From positions 1 through 64,000 of the forward strand of contig CAJHZI010000241.1 in NCBI GenBank assembly GCA_905160935.1: 64,000 nt of DNA, in the 5' to 3' direction. Below the pieces are notes generated by a model. The model saw nothing but the letters and a program-made list of their open reading frames with translations. It did not search any database and had not been told where the DNA came from. How positions within the stretch are numbered: the stretch's first letter is position 1; every line of letters starts with the position of its first letter. Positions 22,326 through 32,065 of this stretch are shown piece by piece. Origin of the DNA: Enchytraeus crypticus (Eukaryota; Annelida; Clitellata; Enchytraeida; Enchytraeidae). The position numbers were made by a program, and so were the translations under genes.

Positions 22326-23714
22326 TGTGTGCCATAGACGACTCATCACAAAGTTGTACAACATAACGAAGGATTATAAATTGACTAAATTCATCCAACA
22401 ACTCCTAACGAATCGTCGATTCTATGTTGAACTGGGAGGTCACCCAAAGAGCCGATGGAGGAAGCAGCAGAATGGTCTTCCTCAAGGGAGTGTTTTGGCG
22501 CCTCTTCTGTTCAACATCTACACGAATGATCAGCCAATTATGCAGAATACCAGAAGTTTCATCTATGCTGATGACAACTGTTCTGCATATCAGTCTAAGA
22601 ATTTCAGTGACATTGAAAAACGACTAAATGAAGTCCTAGAATCTCTGTCGGTGTATTATGTGGAAAATCACCTAAAACCTAATCCTACAAAAACACAAGT
22701 TTGCGCCTTTCATTTAAGAAATAAGGATGCTAGTAAGGAGCTCAAAGTTACATGGGAAGGTGTAGAACTACAACACTGTACACACCCAGTATACCTTGGT
22801 GTAACTTTAGATAGGACTCCGAGTTTCAAGACAACACTGTACACACCCAGTATACCTTGGTGTAACTTTAGATAGGACTCCGAGTTTCAAGACAACACTG
22901 TACACACCCAGTATACCTTGGTGTAACTTTAGATAGGACTCTGAGTTTCTAGCAGCATGTAGGAAAGACGAAGGCAAAAGTCATTACAAGAAATTCAATA
23001 TTAGGAAAACTGGCGAACACTCATTGGGGTGCAAAGGCCAACACAATACGCTCCACAGCATTGGCCCTCTGCTACTCTAGCGCTGAGTATGCCTGCGCTG
23101 TTTGGGGTCGCTCCACACATGCCCATAAAATTGACAGTGCTCTTAATGCTGCGTGTCGTCATGTAACAGGTTGCCTGAAACCAACAAGTAAGGACAGTCT
23201 GTACTTGCTCTCTGGCATAGCACCACCAGCCATCAGACGTAATGTCGCTAGCCAAGCTGAAAGAAGTAGACAAGAACAGTATCAACGACATCCATTACAT
23301 GGTGAAAATCCTCAGAGATCGCGACTCAAATCAAGGCACAGCTTCTAAAATTCAGTGTCGCCATTATCTCAGTCAGTGGAGCAATCTCGCCTCCAGATGT
23401 GGAGAGAACATCTCCAATCAGTCCCAGAGGATAAAATATGTGTAGAAGCGTCAGAAAGTCTTCCGTGCGATGAGGATCGACGAACCTGGTCATGCTTAAA
23501 TAGATTTAGGACAGGTGTCGGTCGGACAAAGGTTGCAATGAGCCGATGGGGTTACTATAATGGTTCTACCGTATGTGAATGCGGCCTGGAGGAGGAGGAC
23601 ATTGATCATTTGATGAACTGCAACTTGACCGGTGGTGGGGTCACGCGTGAGGATCTCAGAGAGTTTAATGATCGGGCGAGGAATTGTGTCAGACGCTGGA
23701 TTAATGCTGTATAA
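22310..23714 (+). mobile_element. Truncated LINE, RT and C-terminal region, Jockey-like style
   Basis: Same strand as the host gene, between the two Ig2 exons. RT motifs: QQNGLPQGSVLAPLLFNIYT, FIYADDNCSAY, ENHLKPNPTKTQVCAFHL and HPVYLGVTLDRTPSF. After a frame break come CYSSAEYACAVWGRSTHA, ACRHVTGCLKPTSKDSLYLL and a C-terminal CECGLEEEDIDHLMNC that looks zinc-binding. The 5' RT fingers and endonuclease are missing. It is disabled by a 61-bp triplication (22770-22951) and a stop at 23346-23348. Clade assignment is uncertain. Confidence 0.5.
22770..22951. repeat. 61-bp tandem triplication inside the LINE
   Basis: Copies start at 22770, 22831 and 22892 with ACAACACTGTACACACCCAG and end GGACTCCGAGTTTCAAG. 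The first two are identical; the third differs near its end (CTGAGTTTCT). The unit is not a multiple of three, so each extra copy shifts the RT frame after YLGVTLDRT. Confidence 0.5.
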
Positions 23715-23870
23715 GAACATGATAAAAAGAAGAACTGCTTTAATAGTAAGACGCTATTTATTTTAGAATTTTCTTTAAGAATATGCTTATAATATTGTAA
23801 TTATTATTTAAAACTATCGCAACTAGCAGAAAAATTTATTGCTATTTTCTAAATTACTATTTCTGTACAG

Positions 23871-23981
23871 GATCTCTGCAGATCCGACAAAGTCTGGAGA
23901 CGGATGAGGGAAAATACGAGTGTGTGGCAGAAAATTCTGTAGGAGTTGTCTACTCGTATGCTGCTAACTTATACGTTAGGG
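23871..23981 (+). CDS. Lar: LAR exon: Ig domain 2, second half
   Basis: Residues 159-195, reading [20 protein letters not shown] then [17 protein letters not shown]. It supplies the second Ig2 cysteine in the conserved D-x-G-x-Y-x-C context. Joining to the preceding exon restores [11 protein letters not shown], as in the constitutive vertebrate form without meA. Phase 1-1; acceptor TGTACAG, donor GG|GTGAGA. The end of this exon is the meB site of vertebrate LAR proteins. Only 37 codons. Confidence 0.5.
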
Positions 23982-24425
23982 GTGAGAAAAAATTATTATC
24001 TGAATTGTAGACATTTTATTTTATATTTTGACGATATCACTTTTTATTCATGACTTATTGTAATGTTATCTGTAAGAAATTATAGCTAAATGCTTAATTT
24101 GTTTTCACTAACATTTCTCTTGTATCATGACTGCTTGTTTTTCTTGACGGTGCAGATTTTACAATAATTAACTTTTTAAGATGACATTATTGTTATTATT
24201 ATTATTGTTATTATTACTATTATTATTATTATTATTATCATTATTATTATTATTTATTATCATATTATCATTATCGTTAGAATTTTATTACCATTACTCT
24301 TACTTTATCTAAATTATTTAGCATAACTTTATTCATTCATAGTTTTACTACAAAGATTTTGTAATTATATTAGATTATAAAACTACAGCTAAACTACTCT
24401 ATGTCCCTATTTGTCTATCCCACAG
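23982..24425. other. Intron 3 (444 bp), with (TTA)n
   Basis: Short AT-rich intron at the meB position. An ATT/TTA array fills about 24187-24265. I found no 9-21 bp mini-exon with clear AG and GT borders, though such short exons are hard to exclude by eye. Confidence 0.5.
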
Positions 24426-24695
24426 TTCGCAGAGTGCCCCCTCATTTCTCTATCCCCCCTGAGAGTGTAGAGGTAATGCCGGGGGGTGCCGTGAACCTGA
24501 CCTGCGTGGCCATAGGGTCCCCCATGCCCCTGGTAAAGTGGCGTCTCGGCTCCCTGGAACTTACACCCGAGGACAACATTCCTATTGGTAAAAATGTTCT
24601 GCGGCTGAGCGATATTAGAGAGTCTGCTATTTACACCTGCGTGGCCACATCAGAACTGGGAAATATAGAGGCTGACGCGGAGGTCAGAGTCAAAG
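24426..24695 (+). CDS. Lar: LAR exon: Ig domain 3
   Basis: Residues 196-285, a whole Ig domain. It begins [20 protein letters not shown], then [16 protein letters not shown] with first cysteine and tryptophan, [19 protein letters not shown], and [20 protein letters not shown] with the second cysteine. The FSIPP and GSPMP strings are hallmarks of type IIa Ig3. One N-glycosylation sequon (NLT). Phase 1-1; donor AAAG|GTTAGT with T at +3. GC content is far above the flanking introns. Confidence 0.5.
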
Positions 24696-24743
24696 GTTAG
24701 TAACTGTAACTGCTGTATATGTCTATTTGTCTCTTTCATTGTA

Positions 24744-24886
24744 TGGCTGGAGCTAGTGGCTAAGTCGGTAAGATACTCTACCGCGGATCAGTATGTGCGG
24801 GGTTCTAATCCTTGGCTCTCCTGTCACTGACATCGCTTTCGAGTGAGGAAACTGACGTTAACCTTAGCTTTTTTACCAGCTTTTAT
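24744..24886 (+). repeat. tRNA-derived SINE family D, full copy
   Basis: GGCTGGAGCTAGTGGCTAAG carries the A box (AGTGGCTAAGTCGG), and GGGGTTCTAATCC the B box. The body continues TCACTGACATCGCTTTCGAG, AACTGACGTTAACCTTAGC and ends TTTTACCAGC. Near-identical in layout to 19764 and 33060. Confidence 0.5.
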
Positions 24887-24949
24887 TAAGTTTGCATTTG
24901 TTTTGTAATAATAATGTTTCTATAATTTGTTTTTACAGAGTTATCCGTG

Positions 24950-25160
24950 TTTTGTCCGGGATGCTGAAGAATAGACCAACCGTGGTCTGTACTTGTAGTG
25001 AAAGGCGACAAAGCACTATGTTCTAAACCGATGTCAGCCAGTGAATTCGATTGGTGAGCGCCTAGGCTCTAGAAATTGCTACAAAATTGTCTAATCCCGA
25101 CCCTAGTTAAACTGGGATTCAAAGGAAGATTATGATGATGATGATGACGACGACGACGAC

Positions 25161-25194
<34 letters not shown>

Positions 25195-25195
25195 C
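24950..25195 (+). repeat. Family C repeat, full copy with (GAT)n tail
   Basis: Begins TTTTGTCCGGGATGCTGAAG, then AATAGACCAACCGTGGTCTG, AAGGCGACAAAGCACTA, GGTGAGCGCCTAGGCTCTAG, ATCCCGACCCTAGTTAAACT, GGGATTCAAAGGAAGA, and a 60-bp (GAT/GAC)n array. The same order is seen at 52910. Likely a SINE with a trinucleotide tail. Confidence 0.5.
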
Positions 25196-25324
25196 TTGTT
25201 GCACAGGCCCGTTTAAAGCAACTAAACTAAGAAAACTACGTAAACTACGAATGCAAATGAGATTGACGAGAATGATGGGATAACCGGTTAACTGTGTCCA
25301 AATTTGTAATTAATTGCTAATAAA

Positions 25325-25450
25325 AAGAAATAATAATAAAGATTTAACGTCCGTTTCCTCATCCAGGGACGATGTCAGGGACGTCCCCGCAGCACACATC
25401 ACTACAGATTCACTTCACTCAGACCAACCTGCAAAAGAAATGTGCTGAGA
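25325..25450 (-). repeat. SINE family F, 3' two-thirds
   Basis: ATAATAATAAAGATTTAACG, TCCGTTTCCTCATCC, GATGTCAGGGACGTCCC, CAGCACACATCACTACAGAT and CAAAAGAAATGTGCTGAG: the inverse of the 56705 copy. It ends where the copied FN1 exon piece begins. Confidence 0.5.
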
Positions 25451-25494
25451 AGACGGAGCATACAGTTTTGGGATTGAGCGCTTTCAATATGTAC
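25451..25494 (+). pseudogene. 44-bp duplicate of part of the FN1 exon
   Basis: AGACGGAGCATACAGTTTTG, GGATTGAGCGCTTTC and AATATGTAC repeat 25739-25782 of the next exon with a single mismatch (A for C in CACTATG). It lies 288 bp upstream of the original, in the intron, fused to the 5' end of an inverted SINE. The bases after it, GTAAGG, form a good splice donor absent from the true exon, which continues GAGATG. Probably a recent local copying event. Confidence 0.5.
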
Positions 25495-25573
25495 GTAAGG
25501 TAACTAAACTAATACATCTAATTGATTAACTGTATGTTTTAGAATTAAATGTTGCTACTTGTGATGTGCTTAG

Positions 25574-25861
25574 CTATGCCCCGGGCCCCTACAGGCCTCG
25601 TGGCCTCTGAGGTGGGTGCTACGTCTGTTCGACTGAGGTGGAATATGGCAGGAGAGGAGCCCGTGGAGTCCTATGTGATCCAGTATCGCCGGAAGTACGC
25701 TCCGGGAGAGGGTTATGACGAAATCACTGACGTCACGCAGACGGAGCATACAGTTTTGGGATTGAGCGCTTTCACTATGTACGAGATGAGAGTGATAGCT
25801 GTCAATAATATCGGTAGAGGCTTGCCCAGCTATCATCTAGACGTGTCCACGGGTGAAATGC
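25574..25861 (+). CDS. Lar: LAR exon: fibronectin III domain 1
   Basis: Residues 286-381. It reads MPRAPTGLVASEVGATSVRL then RWNMAGEEPVESYVIQYRRK, and ends MYEMRVIAVNNIGRGLPSYH, LDVSTGEM. FN landmarks: the core tryptophan (RWN), the tyrosine corner (FTMYEMRVIAVN) and a GLS turn. I chose the donor at 25861 (TGC|GTGAGT) because it is the best consensus and keeps TGE, conserved at the end of family FN1. A weaker GTGAAA at 25853 is also in phase. Phase 1-1. Confidence 0.5.
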
Positions 25862-25918
25862 GTGAGTCATCGCTTCATTTGTCTCATTAACTAATGTGCT
25901 ACATACATTTAGTAGCAG

Positions 25919-26050
25919 GTGGATGGCCGAATGGATAGCATACTTGTCTGAAAAGCAGGAGGCCTTTGATTCGAATCTCGGCCGGACCGTCTCTGGCAGT
26001 ATCAATTGTGATATGGATAGTGACGTTTAACTTAGCTTTATAGCTATATT
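25919..26050 (+). repeat. tRNA-like SINE family E, best copy
   Basis: GGTGGATGGCCGAATGGATA resembles the D-arm and A box of a serine/leucine-type tRNA, and GATTCGAATCTCGGCC holds the B box. The body continues CCGTCTCTGGCAGTATC, GACGTTTAACTTAGCTTTAT. Related worn copies: 840, 32066, 36230, 44331. Confidence 0.5.
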
Positions 26051-26110
26051 TATATTACTACATAGCATGGTTAAGTACAGCATATATTGAAGTATTGGGA
26101 GCCTCTTAAA

Positions 26111-26270
26111 AGCAATGCTGTACAGTACAATACAGTACAACACGATATGTACAATACAATGCAGTCTAGGAAGCTAGATACAGCTAACTGTGACACAGTG
26201 CAATACACTACTGCTTTATTGAGTACAATGAAGTACAATACATCACCCATAAGTAGAATAAATTGTAGTA
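26111..26270. repeat. Degenerate TACAATACAG repeat
   Basis: Variants of TACAGTACAATACAG recur with poor spacing. Non-coding low complexity in intron 5. Confidence 0.5.
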
Positions 26271-26403
26271 CAGTTCAGTTACAGATTTGGATTGAATTTT
26301 GAATTTACTCAAACTGTAATTGTACTTGCTGTGCGAAGTTAACAATGCAAATGCTTTTAAGTAATTAATAAGTAATTGGTTTTTAATTTTAGTTAAACAA
26401 CTA

Positions 26404-26690
26404 CATCATCATCATCATCTCCTTCTATTTAGTTCAAATTTAACTAGGGTCGAGATACGAATAGACCTTCATTCCTCTCTGTCCCATACCAAATCATCAT
26501 CCAGTCCCCTATAGACCATTCTGTTGGTTTTAGAAAATTTGCAACAATTTCTAGAGCCTAAGCGCTCACCCACCGAATGCCCCTTCTGACGTTGGTTTGG
26601 ATCTTATTGCTTTAGTCGCTGTCTACGAAATGTGCAGTCACTGGTTGATCTATTCTTTAAAGGTCATTGTAAACTGGGCCTGCAAGTTTC
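26404..26690 (-). repeat. Family C repeat, minus orientation
   Basis: A (CAT)n tail, then AACTAGGGTCGAGATACGAA, TTCATTCCTCTCTGTCCCAT, CTAGAGCCTAAGCGCTCACC, TGACGTTGGTTTGG and TTGATCTATTCTTTAAAG. All the family C blocks are present inverted, so it is nearly full length but diverged. Confidence 0.5.
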
Positions 26691-26779
26691 AGTAAATATT
26701 TATGTACAATACATGTATTTATGTATACTTTTATAAATGTATGTATATATATGTACATTATATACATGTATAATATATT

Positions 26780-26888
26780 AATAAATTTAAGTAAAAATAT
26801 TTATACATGTTATATATATATATAGATAGATATATACATATATATGTATATATGCTATAACTATACATATACAGTATATATAGATACA

Positions 26889-26933
<45 letters not shown>

Positions 26934-27005
26934 ATAATTATACATATACAGTATATATATATATATATAACTATACAGATGCAGTATATATATATACATG
27001 TATAT
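26780..27005. repeat. (TA)n-rich microsatellite with TACATGTA palindromes
   Basis: Alternating TA blocks interrupted by ACATG, CAGTA and CTATACATATACAG. Tyr/Ile-rich open frames on both strands come from the repeat. Confidence 0.5.
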
Positions 27006-29097
27006 GCTGTTTGCATGTATAAATTGTACATATAGTATAATTATGTAAATTACAAAGCATTTCTTATTTAGATTAATATGAACAGTACATGCATTTTTTA
27101 TTATTTAATTAAAATATAGGAAAATTATGTACTTATGACATTTAGGTCTTACGTGTCATGCAATTGTAATCATCTACTTAGATCTCATCTAGTGAACATT
27201 TACAACATATTTCTATTACAATATCCTGCGCTTGTATTTGTGTATTGTTATATGATACGCACAGACGAATCTAATTTAATCTATTTACTCTAACTTTAAT
27301 AACCAAAGAGGCGACATTTCCAACTTCGTAAGGCTACATACTATAGTTTTAATGTACATATAGTTTTAGTTCTTAGTTTTTAGTTTTTCATAGTTGTAGT
27401 TTTTTATAGTTATAGTTTTAGTGTCAGAAAAGCTAAGATTAGATATAAAAGCAGGTTCAGATATATTGGACTACTAGATAAAGGCAAACAAGAAGTGAAG
27501 TCGAACTATGGTGTAGGACCACGTAGCTACGGGAGAAATAGAATTCAGTTTATTGTTTCCAAATTTTTCTAGTGTTTGAAATAATTTTAATTATTTCTGT
27601 GGCATGAAAAGCTTCACTTATCTTGGATCATCAAAACTTTCTTCTCGTTGTTTGATATAAATAAGTTGATCTACTTTTAAGTTAATTAAATGTTTGTCTA
27701 TTTGGTTTGTATTATTATCTTACTCGTATGCAATCCTTTGTCTTTGTAGTAGAAATACTTTCTTCGCATTGCTCTGTAACTTCATGGGCTATTACTTATT
27801 CAATTTAACGACAGTTGTATATTTCTGCAATTTCATTTCCAATATGCATGCTATTTCGTGTGTGTCTGATATATCTAAGCTGTTATCTTTGTTAGTCGTA
27901 CGTAAGCTCGTTTCATTTGTATATTCAGATATGATTTTAATGAGATCAAATTTACCAAAACGATTCTTATCTTATTATTACTGGTGGGTTTATGAAATGT
28001 ATCCTTTGGGTTTTCTAACTTTTATCTTTATGTCTTTAAGTCCATACTCGAATTTTTTATAATTATGAAATCATCTAAACTTTGAAGTTTTTGACTTAAC
28101 CATCTTCCTTACACTCTGGCCTCAAATGCACTACTTGCACGTTCATATTGTTTGTATAATCTCTGCTGTGATGAACAAATAGACGATACTAAACGATAAA
28201 TACATCCTTTTCATTGATAAAATCAGTTGGACTGCATTTCTCATTCTTAAAGTGACGTTTCAGATTTCAATTCCTTCTCCTCGTGCTAATTTTCCTATGC
28301 TTCAATTTTAAAATTAGGCTTCCTTTTATTGCTATAAAGTCATCAATGCTCAAGTTCCATTGCTTACATTCTATAGATGCAGTGGCCCGATGATTCACTC
28401 TGCATGCACACTATATTCCAATGCTTTGTAATCCAATTGTTAGTGCAATCTAGATTCAGTGCGACCCTATATGTAAAGCCTACTATAATGGTAGCCTATT
28501 CCCTTAAACAATTGTTCTACACGTACTGTATGTGATAAAATTATACTTACTTTCTATTTTTTTCTAAACACTGACATACAAAATAATAATTATTTTAAAA
28601 AGAATTTACTATTTAAAAATTCAGTTATATAAGTATTAAGTTCTTGTGGCATTTTCTGTATTTGTCAATATTTATAACTGTTTAGTTTAATTTGTTAGTG
28701 CTATTGTGGTGTTATCTTGTAAATGGGTCACTATATAAGATAGAATAGCAATCCAATAGTTCTTGTAGTATTCAGTGTCTGTTGTAGGTGTAGTTAATAG
28801 CCTTTATACGTGTATTATCGATAACTCGTAGTTATATTGATCGATTGATTGATGGTACCTATCCTAGTTAATGTTTATTTACATTATATGAGAAGCACAA
28901 CCCTGAATATTTCTTATCTGCATAAAGATTTCAGAAATATTCTGATTTTGATTCATTCAACACATTGCAAGAGTCATTTAAATTTTTATTAAGTAAGGGC
29001 CAAAAACTTCTGCTTTATTGAATACAACTATTTCCGGACATAATATTTAGTAAATAATGTCCTCTAAATATTTGAGTCATACTTATAACGGTTACCG
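27006..29097. other. Intron 5, AT-rich, no gene
   Basis: Nothing recognised. A TAGTTTTTAG-like degenerate stretch lies at 27355-27425. The open frame 27694-28062 is rich in Phe, Leu, Tyr and Ser as expected of AT-rich DNA; no domain or exon borders support it. Confidence 0.5.
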
Positions 29098-29695
29098 TTG
29101 ACGGGAAATGTGAGACATTCAGCAGATTATATTACATTGTTCAGATATGCAGCAAGATTGCATAAACAAAAGTGGCCTTCAGTAATAGGAAAGAACTTTA
29201 ACAGAAGTTTCTTTAGATTTTTAACAAAAAATCGAAAGAAAGAGACAAAGATAAAGTTAGTGAAAACCTTGGTTTGGACCACGCTATTATATGAATGTGA
29301 AACGTGGACCTTAAGGAAGGAAGATATTAGGAAACTGGAGGCATTGGAAATGTGGATATGGATAAGAATGGAAAGGATTAGCTGGTCTCAGAAGGTTACA
29401 AATGAGGAAGTTCTGGGGAGAGTTGGTACAGATAGACAGCTGATAAATGTATTAAGAAATAGGAAGAAGATTTGGATAGGACACATTCTAAGGGGAGAAA
29501 GTCTATTAAAAGAGATCACAGAAGGTAGAATGCAAGGAAAAAGAGACAGATGCAGGCCGAAATTAGATAAGTTAGATGATTTAAAGACCCATTCATAAGT
29601 GGACATGAAGAGGAAAGCGGAAGACAGAGAAGAGTGGAGGCGCTATATACCATGGACCTGCCAGTAGGCAGTGCAGTAGGCAGAGAGAGAGAGAA
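29098..29695 (+). mobile_element. Family A LINE, C-terminal part with (GA)n tail
   Basis: A 5'-truncated LINE copy. The reading frame (to 29596) has the RT-thumb/C-terminal motifs KLVKTLVWTTLLYECETWTL, RKEDIRKLEALEMWIWIRME, KVTNEEVLGRVGTDRQL and WIGHILRGESLLKEITEGRM, common to a large group of animal non-LTR elements. After the stop it reads ATGAAGAGGAAAGCGGAAGA, GTGGAGGCGCTATATACC, ATGGACCTGCCAGTAGGCAG, then GAGAGA. The same 3' end with a GA or CT tract recurs at 14142, 17795, 20558, 30715 and 50944. Confidence 0.5.
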
Positions 29696-31061
29696 TTCCC
29701 TCTAGTAACTTCTTCCATGACCTTACTTGAGAGAAAAAGCCGAGTTAGTACTCTCAGTGCATCGAATGATCTAATTGCAGAATGTGCTTCTCAGCTTCAA
29801 TGTTATTGATTGCTTGAAACATCTGTAAATGTTAGTTAAGGGTGTTTGTAGTAATAAGTTCTGCAACTCGTAGTGCTATTGTAGGTGATGTAGTGTTAGA
29901 TTTCTATATTTCCATATTTCCTTCTTATTTCCGTTAATTTCCTATTTTAAGTTAATTATTAATAATTTAGTAATAATCACTCAGGACTTTAAGAAAAGGT
30001 AAGTGAATATTTTTTAAAGTTATTTATTTACTTGTTAATTCGCCACTGTGTAGAATGTCTTAGGTTAGGAAAGATAAAGAATTCTCTATGACGCTGCGGA
30101 AATAAGTTTCGGTTTGAAATGTCGGACAGGTCATTGTAACGAGATTTATGCTACATTGTAGGGTGTAGCTCGTGTTAACAAATTTCAGTATTTTCTATTA
30201 TGTATTATTTAGAAATATATATAGCGTTGGTTTTAACTCGCACTAATATGAATTACATGATCTATGTCATTGTATGATGTATAATTCTAAGTAATCTCTT
30301 GTTTAACTATTTTCATGAATTTCTTACTATATGATATTTACCAATTTATCAGTGTGAGTTTTTAGAAGTGCACTCTGTTGCCATTTAACTACATAGAATT
30401 ACTTATATTATGCCCCGAAGTTTCCAACATCACCTCTGGTTGAAAAAACTTAAGTTTAAATTCCTTTTGTGTTCTCTTATCTATATGCATATCTACACTA
30501 AAGTATTAATCGTTTGACGTCCAGATCGACGTATTTAAAGACTGAGAAACGTTAGGTACGTGGGAAGCTTCGCCTTTCAATGGCGTGACTCTTTAAAACT
30601 CTAAATATGATTTTTGCTTCCTATGTAGAATTGTCGTTAACTTAGTTCTGGTGCCTGAGTAACTGATGAATAATCCTAGTAACTCAATTAATGAAATTCG
30701 TTTTTATGGATTGCGAGAAAACTATAAGGAGATAAAGATGATGAATTGGACATGAAGAGGAAAAGGAAGACAAAGAAGAGTTGAGGCGTTATATACAATG
30801 CACTAAGAGATAGAGATTTAATAGCATTAATTACGTAACAATATATGTTAATTTTAGCTTTATTATTTAATATCATTAATCATGTAGCGACATTCGTATA
30901 CTTATGTAAATTCTATGTTTATTTATTTACTCGAATATACTATACTATGCATCATATGCATCATATACATTATTATATGTATTATATATACATTATTACA
31001 GTGCATGCATTTTCTTATATTTATTTATTAACGTCAATGTTTCTTTTTTATTTCATTTCAG
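29696..31061. other. Intron 5, remaining part
   Basis: Non-coding AT-rich sequence. A truncated family A LINE tail lies at about 30715-30825 (GATGAATTGGACATGAAGAG, GGCGTTATATACAATGCAC, AAGAGATAGAG). No other feature. Confidence 0.5.
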
Positions 31062-31162
31062 TGCCCCTAAGCCCCCCAGTGCGGGTCAGGGCCAAGTCCA
31101 TGAGCTCGACTACTATGGTCGTACAGTGGGATGAACCGTTGAAACCTAACGGAGTCCTCAAG
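31062..31162 (+). CDS. Lar: LAR exon: fibronectin III domain 2, first part
   Basis: Residues 382-415, reading PLSPPVRVRAKSMSSTTMVV then QWDEPLKPNGVLK. It is the A-C strand part of FN2 with the core tryptophan (VVQWDEP) and the P-N-G turn. Acceptor TTTCAG, donor CAAG|GTAAAT. Phase 1 in, phase 0 out; FN2 is one of three FN domains split by an internal intron, the others being FN6 and FN9. Confidence 0.5.
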
Positions 31163-31385
31163 GTAAATTATTGCCTGTCGTATTTTTATTTATTTCTATT
31201 TTATTAATTTAATTGATTACGCCCACTCGTCTCACAATTACTGCAAACTCCTGGAGGCGTTTGATATTCTGTGATGAATATCGGCTAATGATGCGGGAAG
31301 TGTGTAAGTTTGCCGTTTTTAGCAATATAAAATTTATACTTACATTTGCTTGCAGAATCATCGTTGACGTTTTTAGTCTTATGCA

Positions 31386-31503
31386 ATCATCATCTTTCCT
31401 TGAATCCCAATTTCACTAGGATCGGGATATGAATAGATTTTTTTCATTCGTTTAGAAAATTATTCGCCCAATTAGAGCCCAAAGCTCTAGTTGGGCGAAT
31501 AAT
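31386..31503. repeat. Family C 3' fragment and a 20-bp-stem hairpin
   Basis: 31386-31440 (-): TCATCATCTTTCCTTGAATC, CCCAATTTCACTAGGATCGG, family C tail end. 31459-31503: ATTATTCGCCCAATTAGAGC, a short loop, then AGCTCTAGTTGGGCGAATAA. The two halves pair with one or two mismatches, a compact hairpin of unknown role. Confidence 0.5.
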
Positions 31504-32065
31504 GTACTGATTGCATTTGTTACTGATATCTAAATTTGTAAATTAAATTATACTTAAGATAATCGTCAAACCAGACTGCAGGAAGTGATTAATTTTATTC
31601 CACTATCCAATAACACTCGACATTTTCCATTCAGTGTTGATTTGATTTTAAAAAATTTCTACCATCAAATGAGACGACCGATGAAAGAATGCACGAATCC
31701 TGCCGAAGGGTGTCCAAACATTTCTTTTAAACTATCACAGCACGATCGCGTAATTTGACTGCGTAGGTGTTGCCGGATAGTTCAGGTGTCTGAATGTTAC
31801 AAGAAAAGTATCGACAACAATCTGTAATTTTGTTAATCTATAATTTAATTAAGCCTGTGAGGAAATCTTTCTAAGTCTAAAATCTCTATTTACTAATACT
31901 TGGAAATCTAAATTTGTGTTGGAAATTAAAGAATTGAATCACTTAGCTAGTCTCTGATTAGTTTTAGACTGAGTTGGTTAACTTCTAAGGATATCTTCGG
32001 TTTTCTTTTGTTATATGAAATTTTTGCTATACAAACTCACGCGATTTGCCCATAATGGTTAGTTT
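31504..32065. other. Intron 6, non-coding
   Basis: No gene or named repeat recognised. Confidence 0.5.

Noticed and set aside
24744-24830. Possible tRNA genes at SINE heads (also 25919, 38975, 55918)
   Set aside because: A and B boxes are present but no complete cloverleaf with anticodon stem, and each is attached to a repeated SINE body.
25852-25853. Alternative FN1 donor GTGAAA at 25853
   Set aside because: In phase, but weaker than GTGAGT at 25862, and it would remove the TGE conserved at the end of FN1.
26787-27035. Tyr/Ile-rich frames in TA arrays (also 36904-37116 and 41104-41421)
   Set aside because: Direct translation of TA dinucleotide and minisatellite repeats.
27694-28062. 122-residue hydrophobic frame resembling a membrane protein
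   Set aside because: AT-rich composition alone gives Phe/Leu/Tyr/Ser; no homology, no exon borders, no conserved motif.
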